A DNA stretch of 64,000 nt from Silvania confinis. Its GTDB lineage: Bacteria > Pseudomonadota > Gammaproteobacteria > Enterobacterales > Enterobacteriaceae. Numbering within the stretch: the first letter of the stretch is position 1; the number at the start of each line of letters is the position of its first letter. A program made the position numbers and the translations under genes. Below the pieces are notes generated by a model that saw only the letters and a list, made by a program, of their open reading frames with translations, did not search any database and had not been told where the DNA came from. Location of the stretch: positions 186,001 through 250,000 of the forward strand of contig NZ_JAMGZJ010000076.1 in assembly GCF_025564085.1 (NCBI RefSeq), given 5' to 3'. This document shows, piece after piece, positions 30,108 through 42,572 of the stretch.

Positions 30108-32804
30108 TTAATCGATGCTACGTTTGATCTCGATGATTTCGAACACTTCGATCATGTCGCCAACGCGAACGTCGTTGTAGTTCTTAACGCCGATACCACA
30201 TTCCATGCCGTTACGGACTTCGTTAACGTCATCTTTGAAGCGGCGCAGGGATTCCAGCTCGCCTTCATAGATAACCACGTTGTCGCGCAGTACGCGGATT
30301 GGGTTGTGACGTTTAATCAAGCCTTCGGTAACCATACAGCCCGCGATTGCACCGAATTTCGGTGATTTAAACACGTCGCGAACTTCAGCCAGACCAATGA
30401 TCTGCTGTTTCAGTTCCGGAGACAGCATGCCGCTCATCGCCGCTTTCACTTCGTCGATCAGATGGTAGATGACGGAGTAGTAACGCAGATCCAGGCTTTC
30501 TGAGTCGATAACTTTACGCGCAGATGCATCAGCACGTACGTTAAAGCCAACCAGGATAGCATTGGAAGCCGCAGCCAGAGTTGCGTCGGTTTCGGTAATA
30601 CCACCCACACCAGAACCGATGATCTTCACTTTCACTTCGTCGGTAGACAGTTTCAGCAAGGAATCGGAGATCGCTTCTACAGAACCCTGAACGTCTGCCT
30701 TCAGGACAACGTTCACTTCGTGAACTTCACCTTCGGTCATGTTGGCGAACATGTTCTCGAGTTTGGATTTCTGCTGACGAGCCAGCTTAACTTCACGGAA
30801 TTTGCCCTGACGATACAGTGCAACTTCACGGGCTTTCTTCTCGTCACGCACAACAGTAACTTCATCACCCGCAGCCGGAACACCGGACAGACCCAGGATT
30901 TCCACCGGAATGGACGGACCTGCTTCCAGAACTTCCAGACCCAGTTCGTTACGCATTGCACGAACACGGCCATACTCGAAGCCACACAGCACGATGTCGC
31001 CTTTGTTCAGGGTACCTTCACGTACCAGAACAGTCGCTACCGGGCCACGGCCTTTATCCAGGAAGGATTCGATGACTGCGCCGCTCGCCATACCATTGCG
31101 AACTGCTTTCAGTTCCAGAACTTCAGCCTGCAGCAGGATAGCGTTCAGCAGGTCATCAATACCGGTACCTGCTTTCGCAGAAACTGGGATGAACTGAGAC
31201 TCACCGCCCCACTCTTCCGGCATAACGCCGTACTGGGACAGTTCGTTTTTAACGCGATCCATGTCCGCTTCAGGTTTATCGATTTTGTTCACCGCAACGA
31301 CAACCGGCACCTGCGCCGCTTTCGCGTGCTGGATTGCTTCGATAGTCTGTGGCATCACGCCATCGTCTGCTGCGACAACCAGAACAACGATATCCGTTGC
31401 CTGAGCACCACGAGCACGCATAGAGGTAAACGCGGCGTGACCCGGGGTATCCAGGAAGGTGATCATACCGTTGTCAGTTTCAACATGGTAAGCACCGATG
31501 TGCTGAGTAATGCCACCTGCTTCGCCAGACGCTACTTTCGTGGAACGAATGTAGTCAAGCAGCGAGGTTTTACCATGGTCAACGTGACCCATGATAGTCA
31601 CAACCGGTGCACGGGCTTCAGCCGCTGCGCCAGTGTCACGATCGCTCATTACCGCTTCTTCCAGTTCGTTTTCACGACGCAGGATAACTTTGTGGCCCAT
31701 CTCTTCAGCAACCAGCTGTGCTGTTTCCTGGTCGATGACCTGGTTGATGGTGGCCATTGCGCCCAGCTTCATCATCGCTTTGATGACCTGAGAGCCTTTA
31801 ACCGCCATCTTGTTAGCCAGTTCGCCAACGGTGATGGTTTCGCCGATCACGACGTCACGGTTAACAGCCTGCGCTGGCTTCTGGAAGCCCTGCTGTAAAG
31901 AAGAACCTTTACGCTTGCCGCCTTTACCACCGCGGCCAGCAGCACGTGCTTCTTCACGGTCAGCTTTAGATTCAGAATGCTTGTTGCCTTTCTTCTGAGG
32001 ACGAGCAGCTTTAGTCGCAGTACGCGTACGGCTACGACCCGCTTCAACCTCACGGTCGTTTTCGTCTTCGGCCTGGCGTGCATGCTGAGAAGTGGTGACG
32101 TGATAATCGCTCTTATCTTCTTCACCTTTGGCTTTCTCTTGCTCAGCCCAAACACCTGCATTTTCTTCTGCCATACGACGGGCTTCTTCAGCAACGCGAC
32201 GTGCGTCTTCTTCCAGCTTGCGGCGAGCTTCTTCTTCTGCTTTACGCTTCAGCTCAGCAGCTTCATTTTCACGACGGGCTTTATCCGTCAGGGCAGTTTT
32301 GGTCATTTCGTCAGTCTGTTGATTGCTCACTTTGTCTTTTTCCGCAGCGTCGCGCTTTACTTTGTCACTGGCATCGCGCTTCGCTTTTTCTGCGGCCTCA
32401 CGTTCAGCTTTTAATTCTGCCTCACGTTTGGCGGTAACTTCCGCCTCACGCTGAGCTTGTTCTTCCGCTTCACGCTGCGCCTGCTCTTCCGCGGCAAGGC
32501 GTTCAGCCTCTTGCGGATCACGTTTTACAAAGGTGCGTGTCTTGCGGACTTCGATTTGTACCGATTTACTTTTTCCACCGGTACCTGGAACGTTTAACGT
32601 ACTGCGCGTTTTACGCTGTAACGTCAATTTGTCAGGCGCCGAACCGTGTTCACGGTTCAGGTGCGATAACAAAGTTTGTTTCTCTTGCGCGGTCACTGAG
32701 TCATCAGCGGACTTCGGGATCCCTGCATCAGCAAATTGCTGTACCAGGCGGTCCACGGAAGTCTGAATCTCAGCAGCCAGCGTTTTTACAGTTACATCAG
32801 TCAT
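30108..32804 (-). CDS. infB: translation initiation factor IF-2
   Basis: GTPase that brings initiator tRNA to the 30S subunit. It has 898 residues (890 in E. coli). Residues 1-50 form the N1 domain; about 100-300 is a charged Lys/Glu/Arg/Ala coiled region with [14 protein letters not shown]-type repeats; the G1 motif GHVDHGKT is at 406-413, and domains II, III and C follow. The second start of E. coli IF2-2 is conserved as GTG at V159 (complement of 32328-32330, VSNQQTD), with M167 as the likely IF2-3 start. It follows nusA by 24 bp. Confidence 0.97.
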   Translation of the reverse strand: MTDVTVKTLAAEIQTSVDRLVQQFADAGIPKSADDSVTAQEKQTLLSHLNREHGSAPDKLTLQRKTRSTLNVPGTGGKSKSVQIEVRKTRTFVKRDPQEAERLAAEEQAQREAEEQAQREAEVTAKREAELKAEREAAEKAKRDASDKVKRDAAEKDKVSNQQTDEMTKTALTDKARRENEAAELKRKAEEEARRKLEEDARRVAEEARRMAEENAGVWAEQEKAKGEEDKSDYHVTTSQHARQAEDENDREVEAGRSRTRTATKAARPQKKGNKHSESKADREEARAAGRGGKGGKRKGSSLQQGFQKPAQAVNRDVVIGETITVGELANKMAVKGSQVIKAMMKLGAMATINQVIDQETAQLVAEEMGHKVILRRENELEEAVMSDRDTGAAAEARAPVVTIMGHVDHGKTSLLDYIRSTKVASGEAGGITQHIGAYHVETDNGMITFLDTPGHAAFTSMRARGAQATDIVVLVVAADDGVMPQTIEAIQHAKAAQVPVVVAVNKIDKPEADMDRVKNELSQYGVMPEEWGGESQFIPVSAKAGTGIDDLLNAILLQAEVLELKAVRNGMASGAVIESFLDKGRGPVATVLVREGTLNKGDIVLCGFEYGRVRAMRNELGLEVLEAGPSIPVEILGLSGVPAAGDEVTVVRDEKKAREVALYRQGKFREVKLARQQKSKLENMFANMTEGEVHEVNVVLKADVQGSVEAISDSLLKLSTDEVKVKIIGSGVGGITETDATLAAASNAILVGFNVRADASARKVIDSESLDLRYYSVIYHLIDEVKAAMSGMLSPELKQQIIGLAEVRDVFKSPKFGAIAGCMVTEGLIKRHNPIRVLRDNVVIYEGELESLRRFKDDVNEVRNGMECGIGVKNYNDVRVGDMIEVFEIIEIKRSID

Positions 32805-32828
32805 GCTGTTCCTTCCTGCTACAGTTTA

Positions 32829-34316
32829 TTACGCTTCGTCGCCGAACCAGCAAATATTACGTGCGGCCATGATGAGCTCGCCGGCTTTCTCGTCGGTTAA
32901 ACCTTCGATATCAGCCAGGTCATCAACGCCTTGCTCAGCGAGATCTTCCAGCGTACAAACACCACGGGCAGCCAGCTTGAACGCAATCGCACGATCAAGA
33001 CCTTCCAAATTCAGCAGGTCATCAGCCGGCTTGTTATCACCAAGGCTTTCTTCCTGAGCCAGTGCCAGGGTGGTCAGTGCGTTTTTAGCGCGTTCACGCA
33101 GGGCTTCAACGGTGGCTTCATCCAGGCCGTCGATTTCCAGCAGTTCTTTCATTGGCACGTAGGCCAGTTCTTCCAGGGATGAGAAACCTTCCTCAACCAG
33201 AACAGTGGCGAAATCTTCGTCGATGTCCAGGTATTTGGTGAAGGTATCAATCGCTGCATGCGCTTCAGCCTGATGCTTAGCCTGCAGGTCATCAACGGTC
33301 ATCACGTTGAGATCCCAGCCGCTCAGCTGTGAAGCCAGACGCACGTTCTGACCGTTACGGCCGATAGCCTGCGCCAGATTGCCTGCTTCAACGGCGATAT
33401 CCATGGTGTGCTTATCTTCGTCTACAACGATAGACGCGACATCAGCCGGTGCCATTGCGTTAATCACAAACTGCGCCGGATTGTCGTCCCACAGAACGAT
33501 ATCAATACGCTCGCCGCCCAGTTCAGTCGAGACAGCCTGAACGCGCGCGCCACGCATACCGACGCAAGCACCGACCGGGTCGATACGCTTGTCGTTGGTT
33601 TTCACTGCGATTTTCGCACGGGAACCCGGATCGCGAGCCGCCGCTTTTATCTCGATAACTTCTTCGCCAATTTCTGGCACTTCAATGCGGAACAGTTCGA
33701 TCAGCATTTCAGGCTTAGAACGGGTCACAAACAGCTGTGCGCCGCGCGCTTCTGGACGCACTGAATACAGTACGCCACGGATGCGGTCACCCGGACGGAA
33801 GTTTTCGCGTGGCAGCATATCTTCACGCGGAATCACCGCTTCGGCGTTGCTACCCAGATCCAGAGAGATGTTGTCGCGGTTAACCTTCTTCACCACACCA
33901 GTGATAATCTCACCTTCGTGCTCGCGGAACTGGTCAACAACCATTGCACGCTCAGCTTCACGTACTTTCTGTACGATAACCTGTTTTGCAGTCTGCGTCG
34001 TGATGCGGTCGAAGGTGACGGATTCAATCTGATCTTCAACGTAATCGTCAACGTTCAGACTTTCATCTTCATAACGTGCTGCTTCCAGCGTGATCTCTTT
34101 CGTCGGCTGGGTTACTTCTTCAACAATAATCCAACGACGGAAAGTATCGAAGTCACCGCTTTTGCGATCGATCTCTACACGGACATCGATCTCTTGTTCG
34201 TATTTTTTCTTGGTTGCCGTAGCCAGTGCACTTTCCAGCGCTTCGAAAATCTTCTCACGCGGCAGTGATTTCTCGTTGGAGACGGCTTCAACAACAGCCA
34301 AAATTTCTTTGTTCAT
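32829..34316 (-). CDS. nusA: transcription elongation/termination factor NusA
   Basis: RNA polymerase-binding factor for pausing, termination and antitermination. It has 495 residues in the usual order: N-terminal RNAP-binding domain, S1 domain (about 135-200, [21 protein letters not shown]), two KH domains ([14 protein letters not shown] and [14 protein letters not shown]) and two acidic C-terminal repeats. It lies between rimP and infB in the classical operon. Confidence 0.98.
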   Translation of the reverse strand: MNKEILAVVEAVSNEKSLPREKIFEALESALATATKKKYEQEIDVRVEIDRKSGDFDTFRRWIIVEEVTQPTKEITLEAARYEDESLNVDDYVEDQIESVTFDRITTQTAKQVIVQKVREAERAMVVDQFREHEGEIITGVVKKVNRDNISLDLGSNAEAVIPREDMLPRENFRPGDRIRGVLYSVRPEARGAQLFVTRSKPEMLIELFRIEVPEIGEEVIEIKAAARDPGSRAKIAVKTNDKRIDPVGACVGMRGARVQAVSTELGGERIDIVLWDDNPAQFVINAMAPADVASIVVDEDKHTMDIAVEAGNLAQAIGRNGQNVRLASQLSGWDLNVMTVDDLQAKHQAEAHAAIDTFTKYLDIDEDFATVLVEEGFSSLEELAYVPMKELLEIDGLDEATVEALRERAKNALTTLALAQEESLGDNKPADDLLNLEGLDRAIAFKLAARGVCTLEDLAEQGVDDLADIEGLTDEKAGELIMAARNICWFGDEA

Positions 34317-34343
34317 CGCGGGCTTTTCACCTCATCCAGACTG

Positions 34344-34796
34344 TTAAAAGTGGGGAACCAGGTTCGCCTTCTGGATATTACTCAGCGCGAACACTTCATC
34401 TTTGCCTTCGACTGTTACTGTGATCATCTCACCATCAACGGCCTTAATAACGCCCTGCCATTTACGGCGGTTTTGTACAGCCATACGCAGAACGAGAGCC
34501 ACTTCTTCACCAATGTACTGAGTGTAGTGTTCAACAGTAAACATCGGGCGATGGAGGCCAGGTGAGGAAACTTCCAGGTTATAGGCGACAGTAATAGGAT
34601 CTTCAACATCAAGAACCGCACTTACCTGGTGGCTGACATCAGCACAATCATCAACATTGATGCCATCTTTACTATCAATATAGATGCGCAGCGTGGATGT
34701 ACGGCTGCGAATAAATTCGATGCCGACCAGTTCGTAGCCCAGTGCTTCGACTGGTGCTTTAATCATCTCTGTTAATTTTTGGTCTAATGTGGACAA
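34344..34796 (-). CDS. rimP: ribosome maturation factor RimP
   Basis: Needed for 30S maturation. It has 150 residues: an alpha/beta N domain and a small SH3-like C domain. I take TTG (complement of 34794-34796) as start, giving [12 protein letters not shown] as in E. coli, with GGGGGTGG in front; the frame is open ten codons upstream without a better site. It is the first protein gene after metY and just downstream of two terminator-like hairpins. Confidence 0.93.
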   Translation of the reverse strand: MSTLDQKLTEMIKAPVEALGYELVGIEFIRSRTSTLRIYIDSKDGINVDDCADVSHQVSAVLDVEDPITVAYNLEVSSPGLHRPMFTVEHYTQYIGEEVALVLRMAVQNRRKWQGVIKAVDGEMITVTVEGKDEVFALSNIQKANLVPHF

Positions 34797-34813
34797 GCCC
34801 ACCCCCAAGACGT

Positions 34814-34833
34814 AAAAAAAGGGCATAAAGCCC
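34814..34833 (-). terminator. second hairpin terminator between metY and rimP
   Basis: On the minus strand GGGC-TTTAT-GCCC is followed by seven T. It lies 18 bp upstream of the rimP start, so the operon depends on read-through or antitermination. Confidence 0.7.
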
Positions 34834-34854
34834 AGTTATTCTGTAGTCAGATAA

Positions 34855-34879
34855 CAAAAAACCCCGATAAATCGGGGCT
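34855..34879 (-). terminator. first hairpin terminator between metY and rimP
   Basis: On the minus strand the 7-bp stem CCCCGAT / ATCGGGG is followed by six T. Together with the hairpin at 34814-34833 it forms a tandem terminator after the initiator tRNA, as described for the E. coli metY-nusA operon. Confidence 0.88.
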
Positions 34880-35004
34880 TTAGATAACTGAACCCTATAG
34901 CCACAGCAGTGGCCTGGAGCACTTTCAAAAAGAATTTTTTCAAATCCAGCTACGAAGGCGTTTGGTCTTCACAGTATATTTGAAAAAAGAACTTTACAGG
35001 AAAG

Positions 35005-35081
<77 letters not shown>

Positions 35082-35172
35082 CCTGAAACGTGGCAAATTC
35101 TACTCGCTATGGGTAAAAATTGCAAATAATGCTGGGATTTGGTACCGAGGACGGGACGTAAAATCGGCCTAC

Positions 35173-35202
35173 AGTATATTGATAGCGCGCACCATCTGTC
35201 AA
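35173..35202 (-). promoter_or_regulatory. metY operon promoter
   Basis: On the minus strand TTGACA (complement of 35197-35202) and TATACT (complement of 35173-35178) are separated by 18 bp, a near-consensus sigma-70 promoter about 90 bp upstream of the tRNA. Confidence 0.75.
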
Positions 35203-35280
35203 CCCTATGAACAACAGGTGTTAAGGCGCGATATTTTGACAAAAAAAACACGAATCTCTTCCGGTACTCGCCAAAAGATG

Positions 35281-35319
35281 ATTAAATGAAAACTCACTTA
35301 TTCTGCATAAAAATGCAAT
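35281..35319. promoter_or_regulatory. tandem ArgR operator (ARG boxes) of argG
   Basis: Two 18-bp ARG boxes at 35281-35298 and 35302-35319 are separated by the typical 3 bp. The second, with TGCATAAAAATGCA at its core, is the better match to TGAAT-W4-ATTCA; the first is weaker but aligned. Arginine-bound ArgR would repress argG from here. The region lies 49-87 bp before the argG ATG. Confidence 0.8.
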
Positions 35320-35322
35320 TAA

Positions 35323-36711
<1,389 letters not shown>

Positions 36712-36729
36712 TCGCTGACGTGAAATGAA

Positions 36730-36755
36730 AAAGGCGCCTGATGGCGCCTTTTTTG
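36730..36755 (+). terminator. terminator of argG
   Basis: The 9-bp stem AAAGGCGCC / GGCGCCTTT with a TGAT loop is followed by further T. It lies 19 bp after the argG stop. Confidence 0.93.
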
Positions 36756-36774
36756 TTATCTGTTCCGTCGTGTT

Positions 36775-36795
36775 TAGGCCCGCTAAGCGGGCCTA
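36775..36795. repeat. perfect inverted repeat between argG and leuU
   Basis: TAGGCCCGCT and its exact complement AGCGGGCCTA are separated by one A. There is no T tract. It lies between the argG and leuU terminators in a gap without genes; function unknown. Confidence 0.6.
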
Positions 36796-36823
36796 GCAAA
36801 ATCCTGAACAAAAAGTACAGACG

Positions 36824-36854
36824 AAAAAAAAGACATCTTGCGATGTCTTTTTTT
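36824..36854. terminator. terminator of leuU (bidirectional)
   Basis: The stem GACATC / GATGTC with a TTGC loop is flanked by eight A on one side and seven T on the other, so it can work both ways. It lies just beyond the 3' end of the tRNA-Leu gene and ends the secG-leuU transcript. Confidence 0.88.
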
Positions 36855-36862
36855 CGGAATAT

Positions 36863-36949
36863 TGGTACTGAGGATGGGACTCGAACCCACAAGCCCGTTA
36901 GGGCACTACCACCTCAAGGTAGCGTGTCTACCAATTCCACCACCTCAGC
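36863..36949 (-). tRNA. leuU: tRNA-Leu (anticodon GAG)
   Basis: An 87-base class II tRNA with a long variable arm, starting GCTGAGGTGGTGGAATTGG and with CCA encoded (complement of 36863-36865). The anticodon loop reads TTGAGGT. Compared with my memory of E. coli leuU, the third acceptor pair is U-A instead of C-G, a compensatory change. It follows secG in the same direction, as in E. coli. Confidence 0.97.
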
Positions 36950-36962
36950 ACAGATACTGCAA

Positions 36963-37295
36963 TTACTGTGGGATATCGCTGGTCGGCTTAGCCGGCGCTG
37001 CGGACTGAGTCTGCTCGGATTTCGCCGGTGCGCTCAGATTTTCCCACTCACTTCCTTTACTGGTCTTGTTGCTGTTGATATTTCCCAGCGCCAGACTGAT
37101 GATGAAAAACAGCGTTGCCAGAATCGCCGTTGCGCGGGTCATAAAGTTACCAGAACCATTTGAACCGAACAGCGTACCAGAAGCGCCTGCTCCAAAGGAG
37201 GCTCCCATATCAGCGCCTTTACCTTGCTGCAGCATAATCAACGCTACTAGAGCGATGGCTACAATAAGGAAAACTACCAAAAGAGCTTCGTACAT
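36963..37295 (-). CDS. secG: preprotein translocase subunit SecG
   Basis: Auxiliary SecYEG subunit that aids membrane insertion of SecA. It has 110 residues with two membrane segments, about 3-24 and 53-72, joined by a Gly-rich cytoplasmic loop ([21 protein letters not shown]), and an Ala/Pro/Gln-rich tail. I use the ATG complementary to 37293-37295 ([11 protein letters not shown]); the longer frame has no matching family sequence. Confidence 0.97.
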   Translation of the reverse strand: MYEALLVVFLIVAIALVALIMLQQGKGADMGASFGAGASGTLFGSNGSGNFMTRATAILATLFFIISLALGNINSNKTSKGSEWENLSAPAKSEQTQSAAPAKPTSDIPQ

Positions 37296-37477
37296 AATCA
37301 ACCTGTTCCTTGCGGATTTGCCGCATACCAAAGCTTCGACCAATAACCAGGAATACATGTTTCCTGATGAAGCGGGTGTGAATACTAACCAAAGCGAATG
37401 GCCTTCGCAAGGGCAATTTCGGCACATTGTATCAACTGCAGAAAAAAACAGCAAAACCGCAGTAACTGTGCAAAATT

Positions 37478-37500
37478 AAGGCGGCAAGCACCGCCTTTTT
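37478..37500. terminator. hairpin between glmM and secG
   Basis: The stem AAGGCGG / CCGCCTT with a CAAGCA loop lies 19 bp after the glmM stop. The minus-strand tail is TTAATTTTG, a modest terminator. Confidence 0.7.
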
Positions 37501-37515
37501 AGACACTTAACGTAC

Positions 37516-38853
37516 TTATGCGGCTTTAACGGCATCCGCAATACGATGCGCGAACTCGGTAACCTGCGCTTCGTCTTCGCCTTCTACCATCACACGGATC
37601 AGCGGCTCGGTACCGGATTTACGCAACAGGACGCGACCACGAGCCCCTAACGCAGCTTCCACCTCGGCCATGACCGCTTTCACATTGTCATTTTCCAGCG
37701 GGTTGCCGTTGCCGGCCGTAAAGCGGACGTTGACCAGGATTTGTGGGAACATTTTCATTCCACTGCACAGATCGTGGAGGGTCATATGGTTACGCACCAT
37801 CGCGGCAACTACCTGCAGGCTCGCCACGATACCGTCACCGGTGGTGGTTTTATCAAGCAGAATGACGTGACCGGAGTTTTCTGCCCCAATACGCCAGCCT
37901 TTCTCCTGCAGTTTTTCCAGCACATAGCGGTCACCCACTTTCGCACGCACAAACGGGATACCCAGCTGCTTAAGCGCCAGTTCCAGTCCCATATTGCTCA
38001 TTAATGTGCCGACTGCACCACCGCGCAACTGGCCCTGACGCAGGCCTTCACGGGCAATGATGTACAGGATCTGATCGCCATCGACTTTATTGCCTTCGTG
38101 GTCAACCATGATCACGCGGTCGCCGTCGCCGTCATAGGCGATCCCCAGATCGGCCTTTTCCGCTAACACGCGCGCCTGCAGGGCACGGACATCGGTCGCA
38201 CCCACTTCTTCATTAATGTTCACACCGTTTGGCTCACAGCCAATGGCGACCACTTTTGCACCCAGCTCGCGGAAGACATTAGGAGCAATGTGGTAAGTTG
38301 CACCGTTAGCGCAGTCAACCACGATTTTAAGGTGACCCAGACTCAGCTCATTCGGGAAAGTGCCTTTACAGAATTCGATATAGCGACCGGCAGCATCGAC
38401 GATACGACTGGCTTTGCCGAGTTCAGCAGAGTCAACGCAGGTGATATCTTTTTCCATCTCAGCTTCGATGGCCTCTTCCACATCATCCGGCAGCTTGGTG
38501 CCGTCGATTGAGAAGAACTTGATGCCGTTATCGTAAAACGGATTGTGGGACGCAGAAATCACAATACCCGCTTCAGCACGGAAGGTACGGGTGAGATACG
38601 CTACAGCCGGCGTCGGCATTGGACCGGTAAAGGAAGCCGAGAGCCCCGCCGCCGCCAGACCGGCTTCCAGCGCGGATTCCAACATATAGCCAGAAATACG
38701 CGTGTCTTTACCAATGATGATTTTGCGTGAGCCGTGGCTTGCCAGCACCTTGCCTGCCGCCCAGCCTAATTTCAGAACAAAATCAGGGGTGATTGGCGCA
38801 TCTCCCACTCGTCCACGAATGCCGTCGGTACCAAAATATTTACGATTACTCAT
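37516..38853 (-). CDS. glmM: phosphoglucosamine mutase GlmM
   Basis: Converts glucosamine-6-phosphate to glucosamine-1-phosphate for UDP-GlcNAc, hence peptidoglycan and LPS. It has 445 residues; the phosphorylated serine is S102 in [13 protein letters not shown], the metal loop is DGDGDR near 240, and the sugar-phosphate loop is [12 protein letters not shown] near the end. It overlaps the folP stop by 8 bp. Confidence 0.98.
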   Translation of the reverse strand: MSNRKYFGTDGIRGRVGDAPITPDFVLKLGWAAGKVLASHGSRKIIIGKDTRISGYMLESALEAGLAAAGLSASFTGPMPTPAVAYLTRTFRAEAGIVISASHNPFYDNGIKFFSIDGTKLPDDVEEAIEAEMEKDITCVDSAELGKASRIVDAAGRYIEFCKGTFPNELSLGHLKIVVDCANGATYHIAPNVFRELGAKVVAIGCEPNGVNINEEVGATDVRALQARVLAEKADLGIAYDGDGDRVIMVDHEGNKVDGDQILYIIAREGLRQGQLRGGAVGTLMSNMGLELALKQLGIPFVRAKVGDRYVLEKLQEKGWRIGAENSGHVILLDKTTTGDGIVASLQVVAAMVRNHMTLHDLCSGMKMFPQILVNVRFTAGNGNPLENDNVKAVMAEVEAALGARGRVLLRKSGTEPLIRVMVEGEDEAQVTEFAHRIADAVKAA

Positions 38854-39694
38854 AGCGGTTGTTTTCCTTAGCGGCGAGGGTAGCTTCCACCACGCGCATT
38901 GCTTCTGCAGTTTCTTTTACGTCATGGACGCGAATAATATGTGCACCCTGCATCGCGGCAATGATCGCGCAGGCCAGGCTGCCGCTCAGGCGATCCGTTG
39001 GCCCCACGTTCAGCAACTGCCCTATCATGGACTTTCGTGACATTCCAACCAGCAGCGGCAGGCCAAAATGGTGAAACTCAGATAAGCGCGCAAGAAGCTC
39101 GTAGTTATGAGAGAGATTTTTACCGAAACCGAATCCCGGGTCGAGCAGCAATTTCTCTTTTGCGATACCAGCACGTTCACAACGTGCAATTTGCTCAACA
39201 AAGTAGCGATTTACATCGGCGAACACATCTGCATATTTTGGCGCTTCCTGCATTGTCTTCGGCTGTCCCTGCATATGCATCAGACAAACAGGCAGGCCTG
39301 TCTCAGCCGCCGCCTCCAGTGCATCCGGTTCGCTCAGGGAACGAATGTCATTTATAATGTGAGCGCCCACTCTCGCTGATTCGCGGATCACCTCAGGTTT
39401 GGAGGTATCAACCGAAATCCACACTTCGAATCGCTGCGCAATGGCTTCAACTACCGGAATTACCCGTGACAACTCTTCATCAACGCTGATATCCGCCGCA
39501 CCGGGCCGCGTCGACTCGCCGCCAACATCAATAATCGTCGCCCCAGCGTTGATCATCAGATTCGCGTGCTTGACCGCCTCGATAAGCGTGTTGTGCGTGC
39601 CACCGTCAGAGAAAGAGTCTGGCGTGACGTTCAGGATCCCCATCACATGTGGATGTGAAAGATCGAGATAAGAATCCTGGGCAAAGAGTTTCAT
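38846..39694 (-). CDS. folP: dihydropteroate synthase FolP
   Basis: Joins p-aminobenzoate to the pterin pyrophosphate in folate synthesis and is the sulfonamide target. It has 282 residues with the two signatures [16 protein letters not shown] and [17 protein letters not shown]. The start is the ATG complementary to 39692-39694. It lies between ftsH and glmM in the usual order. Confidence 0.98.
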   Translation of the reverse strand: MKLFAQDSYLDLSHPHVMGILNVTPDSFSDGGTHNTLIEAVKHANLMINAGATIIDVGGESTRPGAADISVDEELSRVIPVVEAIAQRFEVWISVDTSKPEVIRESARVGAHIINDIRSLSEPDALEAAAETGLPVCLMHMQGQPKTMQEAPKYADVFADVNRYFVEQIARCERAGIAKEKLLLDPGFGFGKNLSHNYELLARLSEFHHFGLPLLVGMSRKSMIGQLLNVGPTDRLSGSLACAIIAAMQGAHIIRVHDVKETAEAMRVVEATLAAKENNRYE

Positions 39695-39726
39695 GGCTAA
39701 TCCCTGGTTTTGATTAAGCAGACAAG

Positions 39727-39753
39727 AAAAACCCCGGGGCAAGCCCCAGGGTT
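39727..39753 (-). terminator. terminator-like hairpin between ftsH and folP
   Basis: On the minus strand ACCCTGGGGC and GCCCCGGGGT pair with one mismatch and are followed by five T. It lies 34 bp after the ftsH stop, so folP is probably reached by partial read-through or a separate promoter. Confidence 0.75.
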
Positions 39754-39786
39754 TAAGGTAAAGAAAACATCATCGACAGCAGTGGC

Positions 39787-41721
39787 TTATTTGTCGCCCA
39801 ACTGTTCTGACATGGTGTTACCCGGGTTCGGCGTACGCGGTTCATCGACCGGACGCGGTGCACGCGGGGTGCCATTACTGTCAGAGTTGTTGGACGTACC
39901 TGGATCTTCCCAGCCCGCTGGCGGACGCACATCACGACGCGCCATCAGGTCATCGATCTGCGGTGCATCGATGGTCTCATATTTCATGAGCGCATCTTTC
40001 ATCGCGTGCAGGATATCCATATTGTCGTTCAGGATCTGACGCGCGCGACCGTAGTTACGTTCAACGAGCAATTTCACTTCCTGGTCGATAATACGCGCCG
40101 TTTCATCGGACATGTGTTTCGCTTTAGCGACTGAGCGGCCGAGGAACACTTCACCCTCTTCTTCCGCATACAGCAGCGGACCCAGTTTGTCGGAGAAGCC
40201 CCACTGCGTGACCATGTTACGCGCCAGGTTTGTCGCGACTTTAATGTCGTTAGACGCACCGGTTGAAACACGTTCAACACCGTAGATAATCTCTTCCGCC
40301 AGACGGCCACCGTACAGAGTCGAAATCTGACTTTCCAGCTTTTGACGGCTGGCGCTGATGGCATCGCCTTCCGGCAGGAAGAACGTCACGCCAAGCGCAC
40401 GACCGCGCGGAATAATCGTCACTTTATGCACCGGATCGTGTTCCGGTACCAGGCGACCGATGATCGCATGGCCTGCTTCATGGTAAGCCGTGGACTCTTT
40501 CTGCGCTTCCGTCATCACCATAGAGCGGCGTTCCGCACCCATCATGATTTTGTCTTTCGCTTTCTCGAACTCCACCATTGAAACCACACGCTTGTTGCCA
40601 CGGGCAGCAAACAGCGCTGCTTCGTTTACCAGGTTAGCGAGATCCGCACCAGAGAAGCCAGGTGTTCCGCGCGCAATGATTGCCGCGTCAATGTCCGGAG
40701 ACAGCGGTACGCGACGCATGTGCACTTTCAGGATCTGCTCACGACCACGAACGTCTGGCAGACCCACAACGACCTGACGGTCAAAACGGCCTGGACGCAG
40801 CAGCGCAGGGTCAAGAACGTCCGGACGGTTAGTTGCCGCGATAACGATAATACCTTCGTTACCTTCGAAGCCATCCATCTCAACCAGCATTTGGTTAAGA
40901 GTTTGCTCACGTTCATCGTGACCGCCACCCAGGCCCGCGCCACGCTGGCGGCCTACGGCGTCGATTTCATCGATAAAGATGATGCACGGTGCTGCCTTTT
41001 TGGCCTGTTCGAACATGTCACGCACACGAGATGCACCGACACCCACGAACATTTCCACGAAGTCAGAACCCGAAATCGTAAAGAACGGTACCTTCGCTTC
41101 ACCTGCGATGGCTTTCGCCAGCAAGGTTTTACCGGTACCCGGAGGACCGACCATCAGAACGCCTTTCGGGATCTTACCGCCCAGCTTCTGGAAACGGCTC
41201 GGTTCACGCAGGTATTCCACCAGTTCAGCCACTTCGTCTTTCGCTTCGTCACAACCCGCTACGTCAGCAAAAGTGGTTTTTATCTGGTCTTCCGTAAGCA
41301 TACGCGCCTTGCTCTTGCCGAACGACATGGCACCTTTGCCACCGCCGCCCTGCATCTGACGCATAAAGAAGATCCAGACACCGATCAACAACAGCATCGG
41401 GAACCAGGAAATGAAGATTGAAGCCAGCAGGCTTGGTTCTTCCGGCGGCTCACCGACCACCTTGACGTTTTTAGTCAGAAGATTATCAAGCAGCTTAGGG
41501 TCGTTCACCGGAATGTAAGTCGTGTAACGGTTACTATCTTTCTTGGTAACGTTGATCTCACGTCCGTTGATACGCGCTTCGCGAACCTGATCCTGATTGA
41601 CCTCTTGCAGGAAGGTAGAGTAGTCCACCTTGCGGCCATTAGACTCGCTGGGCCCAAAGCTCTGGAATACTGACATCAGCACAACGGCAATGACCAGCCA
41701 GAGAATTAGGTTTTTCGCCAT
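39787..41721 (-). CDS. ftsH: membrane ATP-dependent zinc metalloprotease FtsH
   Basis: Hexameric AAA protease of the inner membrane that degrades LpxC, RpoH and unassembled membrane proteins. Residues 5-25 and about 96-120 are the membrane segments around a periplasmic domain; then come Walker A GPPGTGKT, Walker B IIFIDEID, the SRH and the HEAGH zinc site near 414-418. I give the 644-residue form starting [13 protein letters not shown] three codons upstream (complement of 41728-41730) lies eight bases after AGAGG and could be the true initiator (647 residues). Confidence 0.97.
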   Translation of the reverse strand: MAKNLILWLVIAVVLMSVFQSFGPSESNGRKVDYSTFLQEVNQDQVREARINGREINVTKKDSNRYTTYIPVNDPKLLDNLLTKNVKVVGEPPEEPSLLASIFISWFPMLLLIGVWIFFMRQMQGGGGKGAMSFGKSKARMLTEDQIKTTFADVAGCDEAKDEVAELVEYLREPSRFQKLGGKIPKGVLMVGPPGTGKTLLAKAIAGEAKVPFFTISGSDFVEMFVGVGASRVRDMFEQAKKAAPCIIFIDEIDAVGRQRGAGLGGGHDEREQTLNQMLVEMDGFEGNEGIIVIAATNRPDVLDPALLRPGRFDRQVVVGLPDVRGREQILKVHMRRVPLSPDIDAAIIARGTPGFSGADLANLVNEAALFAARGNKRVVSMVEFEKAKDKIMMGAERRSMVMTEAQKESTAYHEAGHAIIGRLVPEHDPVHKVTIIPRGRALGVTFFLPEGDAISASRQKLESQISTLYGGRLAEEIIYGVERVSTGASNDIKVATNLARNMVTQWGFSDKLGPLLYAEEEGEVFLGRSVAKAKHMSDETARIIDQEVKLLVERNYGRARQILNDNMDILHAMKDALMKYETIDAPQIDDLMARRDVRPPAGWEDPGTSNNSDSNGTPRAPRPVDEPRTPNPGNTMSEQLGDK

Positions 41722-41823
41722 GTCACTCAAGGGATTAACCTCTTATTACAACTGTGTTAAAAACAGCGGCAGGATATTTTATAACCAGTTTGTTTCACAC
41801 TTTCGCCTGAAACCAACCGGCTA

Positions 41824-42450
41824 TTATTTTCGCCCGGTCGCTACAATATACACTTCACGTGAACGCGCACGTGAAGAGTCCGGCTTACGAACTTTGACCT
41901 TCGCAAACAGGGAGCGAATTTCCTTTAGATACTCCTCGAAACCTTCGCCCTGGAACACCTTCACTAAAAAACTACCACCTGGCGCTAATACATCACGACT
42001 CATTTCTAACGCCAGTTCTACCAGATACATGGAGCGGGGGATATCCACCGCCGGTGTTCCGCACATATTTGGTGCCATATCGGACATCACAACTTGTACT
42101 TTACTGTCACCCACACGTTCAAGTAACGCTTTCAGCACTAATTCATCACGAAAATCGCCCTGAAGGAAGTCCACACCAACGATGGGATCCATAGGTAAAA
42201 GATCGCATGCGATAATTCGACCATTCCCACCGATTTGCGTCACTGCATATTGCGACCATCCACCGGGTGCAGCGCCGAGGTCAACTACCGTCATCCCCGG
42301 TTTAAAGAGTTTGTCACTTTGCTGTATTTCATCAAGTTTAAACCAGGCACGGGAACGTAACCCCTTTTTCTGTGCCTGAAGAACATATTTATCGCTAAAG
42401 TGTTCCTGGAGCCAGCGGCTCGAACTTGCAGAACGCTTTTTACCTGTCAT
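41824..42450 (-). CDS. rlmE: 23S rRNA (uridine-2552-2'-O)-methyltransferase RlmE
   Basis: Heat-shock methyltransferase (RrmJ/FtsJ) modifying U2552 in the ribosomal A loop. It has 208 residues. The K-D-K-E catalytic set is present at K38, D124, K164 and E199, and the SAM-binding motif is [13 protein letters not shown] at 55-67. It is the first gene of rlmE-ftsH, divergent from yhbY. Confidence 0.97.
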   Translation of the reverse strand: MTGKKRSASSSRWLQEHFSDKYVLQAQKKGLRSRAWFKLDEIQQSDKLFKPGMTVVDLGAAPGGWSQYAVTQIGGNGRIIACDLLPMDPIVGVDFLQGDFRDELVLKALLERVGDSKVQVVMSDMAPNMCGTPAVDIPRSMYLVELALEMSRDVLAPGGSFLVKVFQGEGFEEYLKEIRSLFAKVKVRKPDSSRARSREVYIVATGRK

Positions 42451-42572
42451 TTTACTTTCCGTCCGGGTTCATCGTAGCCAGCGGTGTAAATTTCCACATA
42501 GCAATTTGGCGATATAAGGGAGATGGCGGTAGAATGAACCGTTTTCAATCCCAACGTAAGCAAAAATATACG

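Noticed and set aside
30720-31898. 392-codon open frame on the plus strand, antisense to infB
   Set aside because: It mirrors the infB G-domain region. Same codon-bias effect; no ribosome site, no domain and no room for a promoter.
31900-32520. Repeated GCTTCACGCTGAGC-like units as a mobile or intergenic repeat
   Set aside because: They encode the [16 protein letters not shown] helical region of IF2, a known low-complexity coding segment.
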